Origin: Streptomyces xanthochromogenes
GTDB lineage: Bacteria; Actinomycetota; Actinomycetes; Streptomycetales; Streptomycetaceae
Assembly (NCBI RefSeq): GCF_014650455.1
Contig: NZ_BMUZ01000016.1
Location: 62,001-126,000 of the forward strand
Length of the DNA stretch: 64,000 nt
Direction of reading: 5' to 3'
Part shown: piece by piece, positions 58,766-64,000 of the stretch
Numbering within the stretch: position 1 is the first letter of the stretch
Layout of the letters: each line of letters begins with the position of its first letter
The notes under the pieces: model-generated
What the model saw: only the letters and a program-made list of their open reading frames with translations
What the model was told of the DNA's origin: nothing
The model's database searches: none
Program-made: the position numbers and the translations under genes

Positions 58766-61700
58766 TCAACTGTCGCCGCGCGTCGTGTCTTCGGTGGTGG
58801 GGGGTGCTGTGTGGACGGCGGGGAGGCGTTCCAGGACGTAGTTCCGCAGCGAGGTCACCGTGGGCTTGGTCCACAGGATGACGCGGGGAATGGTGATGTC
58901 GAACGCCTTCTGGAGGCGGTTGCGCAGCTGCACGGTGATCATGGAGTCCATGCCCAGTGCGGTCAGGGATGCGTGCGCGCCGATCCGGTCGGGGCTGCAG
59001 CGCAGGACGTCGGCGGCCTGTTGGGTGATGAAGTCCGTCAGCAGGCCGGAACGCTGGTCGGCGGGGGCGGTGATGATCCGGGCGGCTTGGGCGTCGCCGC
59101 CGTCCGGGGCGGCCTGCTGGTCGTTGTCGTGCAGGAAGTCGGTGTAGAAGGGGAGGCGGGCTGTCTGGGGGTAGGGCTCAAGCCATCGTGCGAGATCCAT
59201 GCTGATGAAGCCGTTGCGCGGCCGGTCGTGGCAAAGGAGCAGTTCGAGGCCTTCGAAGGCGTCGTCCAGGGGAACGGTTTCGAAGCCGCGGGATCCGATG
59301 GTGCGGGCGCCGATTCCGACTTCCGCCCATGCACCCCAGTTGATGCCGAGGGCGGGGAGGCCCGCGGACCAGCGGTGGGTGACGAGTTCGTCGAGCCAGG
59401 CTGACGCGGCCGCGTACGCGCTCTGTCCGGGCGATCCCGCCTGGGGGACGAAAGAGGAGAAGGCGACCCACCAGTCGAGGTCGTAGGCCTTGCTGGCGTG
59501 GTGGAGGAGCCAGGCTCCGGTGGCTTTGGGGCGCCACACACGGTTCAGGAGGTCGGGGGTGACGTTCGTGATGGCCGCGTCGTCGACGACGGCCGCGGCG
59601 TGGAGGACGCCGCGCAGTTGGTGGCCGTGGCGTTCGGCTGCCGTGCACAGCGTCTCGGCGGTGCCGGGTTCGGCGACGTCTGCGGCGATGGCCTCAATGG
59701 TGTGGCCTTCTCGGCGCAGGCTGTCGATGAGGGCTGTGGCTTCGTGTGTGGGCTGGGAACGGCTGTTGAGGATGATCGTGCCCGCGCCGCGTCGGGCGAG
59801 CCATACGGCGATTTTCAGTCCGAGGCCGCCAAGCCCGCCGGTGACGAGGTAGGCACCGTCGGGGCGGATGAGCCGGGCGGCGTCCGGGGGCAGGGCGACA
59901 GGGACGGGGCCGGCGGGCCAGAGCAGGGCGACAGTCTGTTCCCCAGCTGTGTCGTTGCTGTCGTTGCTGAGGCTCTCGGCGAGGTCGATGCCGGTGTGGG
60001 GCAGGAAAGGCAGCCGCTGCTCGGCGAGGTCGGCGGCGATGCGGGTGAGGGCTTCGGCGACGCAGTCGGGGTCGCTCTCGAGGACGGCAGGCACATCGAG
60101 CCGGCAGGCCAGGGCGTTGTGAGGTGCTGGAGCAGCCGTCTGTCCGGTCCCGGTGACAGCGATGTGGCGGCCGCCCGGTGTCAGCGGTTGTCCGGCCGCG
60201 TCCGGCGGCCCGTCGCTGCTGACATCGAAGATGACGTCCCACGACAGGCCGGGGGATGCCGTGCGAGGGGCCTGCTCCTGGTCGGGCATCTGAAGGGTGA
60301 CGTGGGTGCGGGCGGCTTCGGCGGTGTACTGCAGGGCCGTCAGAATCGGTGTGCGCTGGCCGCGGATGAGGACGTTCTCGCCGGAGGTGACCCGCGCGAG
60401 GCGGTGGACGGCCAGATGCGCGGCAAGGTAGGGCAGCAGGGACGCGGCGGTGGCGGTGGCATGTTCGGGCGCGGGGACCGGAACGGTCCACCGCCTTTCG
60501 GCGGTGACCCGGCTGACCGGCATCCCGGCCGGGACGAGCGCGGCGACCGTGCGGGGCTCTGCGCCGGATCCTGTAGTGGTGCCGGCGATGGCGCTCAGCG
60601 GGATCCGCAGGTCAGGTGGGGGCGGGCAGGTGACGGTGACGCTGATGTCGACCGTATGCGCGGTGGAAGCGGGGTCGGGGATGCGGGTGAAGCGGGTTCC
60701 GTCGGCCGCGAGGGGTGTCTGGTCGGGCCTGCACAGGGTGGTGGGAAGGTCGTCCGGGGAGAGCGGGGTCGGAGCCAGGCGCGCGACGTGGCGGGTTCCG
60801 CTGCGCCAGGCGACCTGGTCCTCGGGGTCGTCGGCGAGCAGTTGGCGGGCGATGTCGGCGGGCGCGGTGACGGTGTCGGTGTCACACAGGGCGGGGTGCA
60901 TGTCGGGGTGTTCGTAGGCGGCGACGCGCAGCAGGCCGCTGAGGCCTGACTGGGCGAGGTCAATGGTCTCGGCGGACTGGGTGCCCTGCCCGCAGCAGGT
61001 GAGGAGGTGCAGGCGAGCGGGCTGGTCTTGATGGGCCAGGCAGCGGATCGCGGTGAGCGCACGCTCCACCCGGTGTTGGGCCGTCTCCGGGACCGTCGTG
61101 GCCAGTGCCTGGCCGGGAGCCTCGGTCGGCATGAGGAGGATGTCGGTGAAGGGCTCGGAGGTGTCGAAGGCGCCGCGGATCGTGTCCTCCACCGCCGACG
61201 GGCTCATGCCCAACGGGACTGGCAGTCGGGTGACCGCGCTCTGGGTGGCGAGGTCGGCGAGGACCTGCTCGTGCCAGGCAGGTTCGGCACCCTCGGTCAC
61301 CGCGAGCCATCGGGTCTCGGTGCGCGGCGCTGCTGCGAGCTGCTGCCCTTCCCATCGCACGCCGTTGAGGTACTTGCCCAGACGTTCCTGGGGAGTGATC
61401 TGTTTGGGCACGTGCGTGAAGCGGATCTTTTCCACGCGGGCGACGAGCTGCCCGTCGGCGTCGTAGAGGTCGACGGTGCCGGTGACGTGCCGCCGGTCGA
61501 TGCTCTCCGCCCGGGCGCGGGCGTACACGCCCTTGGACGTGTCGCCGTAGACCTGCAGAGCGCCGATGCCGTCGGGCATCGCGTGCCCGGCCGGGAGATC
61601 CGTGGTGTCGGTCCACTGGACGAGCAGGGTCTGCAGGCAGCCGTCGAGGAGCACCGGGTGCCAGGTGAACTGTTTAGTCAGGGCCCGCACGGTGTCGGGG

Positions 61701-64000
61701 AGGACGAGGCGGGCGAGCGCGTCCGGCTTGTCGGATCCCGTGTGGAGAGATACCGATCGCAGGGGACGAAATGCCGGGCCGAAGGTGACGGAGCAGCTGG
61801 TCTGCCAGGACGTGCGCAGGCTGTCGAGGTCCACTTCCACCGGGTAGTCCCGGTCGAGATCTGTGATGTCCAGCGGCACAGCCGGCGGGAGTTCGGGCGC
61901 AGGGATAAGCGTTGCGTGCGCGTGCGTCTCGGTGCCGTTGGGGGTCCGGGTAAGGACTTCGAAGCGCGCGCTGGTGCCCTGGAGCTGCGTCTGTGCGTTC
62001 AGCTGCGGCCTGTGGTCCGGATCGAGGACGAGGAGAGAGTCGAAGGTGACGTCCTGGACGCGGACACTGCCGGCGGACGGCGTGAGAGTCTGCGCCGCCG
62101 CGGTCAGCGCCATCTCGCACCAGGCAGCCCCCGGCATCACGGGCACCTCGCCGACGCGGTGCTCGGCCAGCCACGCTGCCAGCGGCGCGGACACCTCTGC
62201 CTGCCACAGGCGGCGGCCTTGCTGCGCCGGGTCGGCGATGCCGTAGCCGAGCAGGGGATGCCCGGTGCTCTGTGGCGTGTCCGTCCCGCCCGTGGGGTCG
62301 GCCAGAGCGTTGTTGGGAATCCACAGGTGTTCGGGCGCCCAGCAGGTGCCGGGAAGGTCTGCCAGCGTTCCGCTGCGGTAGAGGCGGTCCCAGGGCAGGG
62401 CGAGGCCGGTGGTGTGCGCGGCGGCGAGATGCGTGGCGAAGTCAAGGCGTTCGTTGCCGTCGCGGCGCACGGTGGGCACCACTGCGGCCTGGGTGTCGCC
62501 GAGCGTGGCGGTGATGGCGCCGGCGAGAAGGGGGTGGACGTTGACCTCGATGAACTGCGTGTGGCCGTCCGACGCGGCGGCTGCCACGGCGGCGGAGAAC
62601 TTGACAGGGCGGCGCTGGTTGAACGCCCAGTAGGTGGCGTCGAGGCCGACTTCGTCGCGAGGGTCGTCGCACACGGTGGTGTAGAAGCGGCACAGGGGCT
62701 TGTGGGGGGTCACTTCGGCGAGAGCGTCGCGCAGTTCGTCGAGGATGGGATCCATGTGCGGTGAGTGGGAGGCGACGTCGACCTGCACCCGGGCCACGGG
62801 CACCTCGGCTTGTTCCCACTGCGCGACCAGGTCCTCGACCTGGGAGGCGTCGCCCGAGATGACGGTGCTGGCGGGTGCGGCGATGACGGCTACTTCCACG
62901 CAGTCGGCCCGGCTCTCGGCCAAGGCGGAGCCGACTTGCTCCGCGGGAAGCCTGACCGCGGCCATGGCCCCGCCCGCGACACGGGTCAGCAGGCCGGCGC
63001 GGCGGCAGATCACCTTGACCCCGTCGCTGGTGCTGAGTGCTCCGCAGGTCACCGCGGCGGCGACCTCACCCATGGAATGGCCGATCACGGCGCTCGGCTC
63101 GACGCCGGCTTCCCTCCACATGGCGGTGAGTGCGAGTTGCACGGCGAACAGAGTGGGCTGGACCCGCTGCACGCCGGTGACGACCGTGTCCGCTTTCAGG
63201 ACTTGGCGCAGCGAGAAGCCGCCCTCGGCCTGGAGGAGGGGCTCGAGTTCGTCGATGACGCGGGTGAAGGCGGCATCGTGGTCGAGGAGTCCTTGCGTCA
63301 TGCCGGACCACTGCGAGCCGTGGCCCGAATACACGAACACGGGTCCTGGTCCGGCGGGGATGACCGTGCCGGTGGCGATGCCGGGCCCGGTCTCCCCGGC
63401 GGCGCACGCACGGAGCCGGTCGACGAGCTGGTCCCGTGACGCCGCGACAACACCGGCCCGGCTGGGTCCGTGGGAGCGGCGCGTGGCGAGGGTGTGGGCC
63501 ACATCAACCAGGGGCACCTCGCGCCCCTCCCCCTCGATCCAGTCGGCGATCCGCCCAGCGGTCGTTGCGAGAGCCTGCGGCGAGCCGGCGCTGACCAGGT
63601 ACGTGCGCAGCTCGCTGTCGTCTGTCGTACCAACGGGGCGAGGGGGGCTGGGTTTCGGGGCGGGGGCCTCCTCGACGATCATGTGGGCGTTGGTGCCGCC
63701 CACTCCGTACGAGGACACTGCGGCGGTCCGGGGGCCCTCCGTGACCGGCCATGGCTGCAGGGAGGTCGGCACGAACAGCCGGGACCCGGTCGCGTCGATC
63801 TGCGGGTTCCAGCCGTTGAAGTGCAGCGTTGCCGGGACCTTGCCCTGGCGCAGGCTCACGATGGCCTTGAGGAGGCCTACGACACCCGAAGCAGGCTCGG
63901 TGTGGCCGATGTTGGTCTTGATGGACCCCAGCGCGCAGGGCTGGTCGCCGGCGCCGTAGACCTGGTTGGCGGCCGTGAACTCCAGCGGATCACCGACCGC
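58766..64000 (-). CDS. Type I polyketide synthase module, KS(end)-AT-DH-ER(degenerate)-KR-ACP, cut by window edge
   Basis: The frame is open to the right edge (1744 residues seen). From there it reads the end of a ketosynthase (GSIKTNIGHTEPASGVVGLLKA, then SYGVGGTNAHMIVEE). The acyltransferase has GHSMGE and a VASH specificity box, which leans to methylmalonyl over malonyl. The dehydratase has EHRVGEVPVMPG and HPVLLDGCLQ. A region in the enoyl-reductase place lacks the GGVG loop (ENVLIRGQRTPILT). The ketoreductase has YLVTGGLGGLG, a VDD B-type motif, Ser/Tyr in FSSF and QSAYAAASAWLDEL. The ACP has GMDSM. It adds and reduces one extender unit, or several if iterative. No thioesterase is present at the C-terminus. 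Confidence 0.95.
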   Translation of the reverse strand, partial: AVGDPLEFTAANQVYGAGDQPCALGSIKTNIGHTEPASGVVGLLKAIVSLRQGKVPATLHFNGWNPQIDATGSRLFVPTSLQPWPVTEGPRTAAVSSYGVGGTNAHMIVEEAPAPKPSPPRPVGTTDDSELRTYLVSAGSPQALATTAGRIADWIEGEGREVPLVDVAHTLATRRSHGPSRAGVVAASRDQLVDRLRACAAGETGPGIATGTVIPAGPGPVFVYSGHGSQWSGMTQGLLDHDAAFTRVIDELEPLLQAEGGFSLRQVLKADTVVTGVQRVQPTLFAVQLALTAMWREAGVEPSAVIGHSMGEVAAAVTCGALSTSDGVKVICRRAGLLTRVAGGAMAAVRLPAEQVGSALAESRADCVEVAVIAAPASTVISGDASQVEDLVAQWEQAEVPVARVQVDVASHSPHMDPILDELRDALAEVTPHKPLCRFYTTVCDDPRDEVGLDATYWAFNQRRPVKFSAAVAAAASDGHTQFIEVNVHPLLAGAITATLGDTQAAVVPTVRRDGNERLDFATHLAAAHTTGLALPWDRLYRSGTLADLPGTCWAPEHLWIPNNALADPTGGTDTPQSTGHPLLGYGIADPAQQGRRLWQAEVSAPLAAWLAEHRVGEVPVMPGAAWCEMALTAAAQTLTPSAGSVRVQDVTFDSLLVLDPDHRPQLNAQTQLQGTSARFEVLTRTPNGTETHAHATLIPAPELPPAVPLDITDLDRDYPVEVDLDSLRTSWQTSCSVTFGPAFRPLRSVSLHTGSDKPDALARLVLPDTVRALTKQFTWHPVLLDGCLQTLLVQWTDTTDLPAGHAMPDGIGALQVYGDTSKGVYARARAESIDRRHVTGTVDLYDADGQLVARVEKIRFTHVPKQITPQERLGKYLNGVRWEGQQLAAAPRTETRWLAVTEGAEPAWHEQVLADLATQSAVTRLPVPLGMSPSAVEDTIRGAFDTSEPFTDILLMPTEAPGQALATTVPETAQHRVERALTAIRCLAHQDQPARLHLLTCCGQGTQSAETIDLAQSGLSGLLRVAAYEHPDMHPALCDTDTVTAPADIARQLLADDPEDQVAWRSGTRHVARLAPTPLSPDDLPTTLCRPDQTPLAADGTRFTRIPDPASTAHTVDISVTVTCPPPPDLRIPLSAIAGTTTGSGAEPRTVAALVPAGMPVSRVTAERRWTVPVPAPEHATATAASLLPYLAAHLAVHRLARVTSGENVLIRGQRTPILTALQYTAEAARTHVTLQMPDQEQAPRTASPGLSWDVIFDVSSDGPPDAAGQPLTPGGRHIAVTGTGQTAAPAPHNALACRLDVPAVLESDPDCVAEALTRIAADLAEQRLPFLPHTGIDLAESLSNDSNDTAGEQTVALLWPAGPVPVALPPDAARLIRPDGAYLVTGGLGGLGLKIAVWLARRGAGTIILNSRSQPTHEATALIDSLRREGHTIEAIAADVAEPGTAETLCTAAERHGHQLRGVLHAAAVVDDAAITNVTPDLLNRVWRPKATGAWLLHHASKAYDLDWWVAFSSFVPQAGSPGQSAYAAASAWLDELVTHRWSAGLPALGINWGAWAEVGIGARTIGSRGFETVPLDDAFEGLELLLCHDRPRNGFISMDLARWLEPYPQTARLPFYTDFLHDNDQQAAPDGGDAQAARIITAPADQRSGLLTDFITQQAADVLRCSPDRIGAHASLTALGMDSMITVQLRNRLQKAFDITIPRVILWTKPTVTSLRNYVLERLPAVHTAPPTTEDTTRGDS

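Noticed and set aside
59498..60949. Plus-strand frame opposite the PKS
   Set aside because: Shadow of the PKS ER/KR region; the minus strand has clear catalytic motifs.

Overview
The window is high-GC actinobacterial DNA, almost certainly Streptomyces or a close relative. Evidence for this is the GC-rich third codon positions, many GTG starts, ATGA/GTGA stop-start overlaps, a Tpg-type telomere terminal-protein homologue, a modular polyketide synthase (PKS), RHS proteins and ISL3/IS630 elements. The density of transposases, truncated genes and telomere-replication-type genes fits a chromosome arm or a large linear plasmid rather than a conserved core region.

Layout. (1) 1-10300: a Tad/Flp-type pilus locus in one direction: SAF/CpaB end, CpaE-like ATPase, CpaF/TadA, TadB, TadC, a small pilin-like peptide, two TadE-like and one TadG-like pseudopilins, a 1099-aa membrane LysM protein ending in a BTAD transcription-activator domain, and a prepilin peptidase. 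(2) 10500-20430: small secreted proteins, one of them split by an in-frame TGA, a 40-bp perfect palindrome, a Tpg-like terminal protein, an ISL3 transposase whose frame runs on past its homologous part, and a two-gene module. That module is an 851-aa protein (Phd/YefM-like N-terminus, degenerate DnaB/RecA-like middle, Tap-like or polymerase-palm-like C-terminus) coupled to a 190-aa partner. It has a 22-bp-period direct repeat in its promoter and is the most unusual system in the window.

(3) 20500-32200: a divergent pair of giant secreted proteins, a DNRLRE/FG-GAP/lectin protein and an RHS-repeat polymorphic toxin, the latter followed by its probable immunity gene. (4) 32900-36200: a mosaic scar made of a prophage-like lysis remnant with a frameshifted endolysin, an internally deleted IS630 with intact ends and TA flanks, a beheaded tyrosine recombinase and a DUF6262 gene of the Tn554-like type. 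(5) 36200-39850: an arsenic cassette (arsR-ACR3-arsC divergent from arsM) and a C-terminally truncated Ku gene that runs into the arsM terminator. (6) 40067-46195: a tightly coupled Tn7-like transposition operon, TnsA-TnsB-TnsC-TniQ, followed by the tail of a second, diverged TniQ.

(7) 46700-54000: metabolic genes: an alpha/beta hydrolase, a GlxA-type AraC regulator, a convergent epimerase, and a TetR-controlled acetoacetate-decarboxylase-like / aldehyde dehydrogenase / DJ-1 operon. Three copies of one 17-bp operator lie before the TetR gene and before its target operon. (8) 54600-55300: an antitoxin and PIN-like pair. (9) 55678-64000, minus strand: part of a biosynthetic cluster read leftwards from the right edge: a PKS module (KS end, AT, DH, degenerate ER, KR, ACP), a DUF5988 protein, a medium-chain reductase, a small GatC/AtzG-like peptide and an amidase. 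The window edges cut the first gene and the PKS.

All family calls were made by reading translations and motifs; no database search was run.
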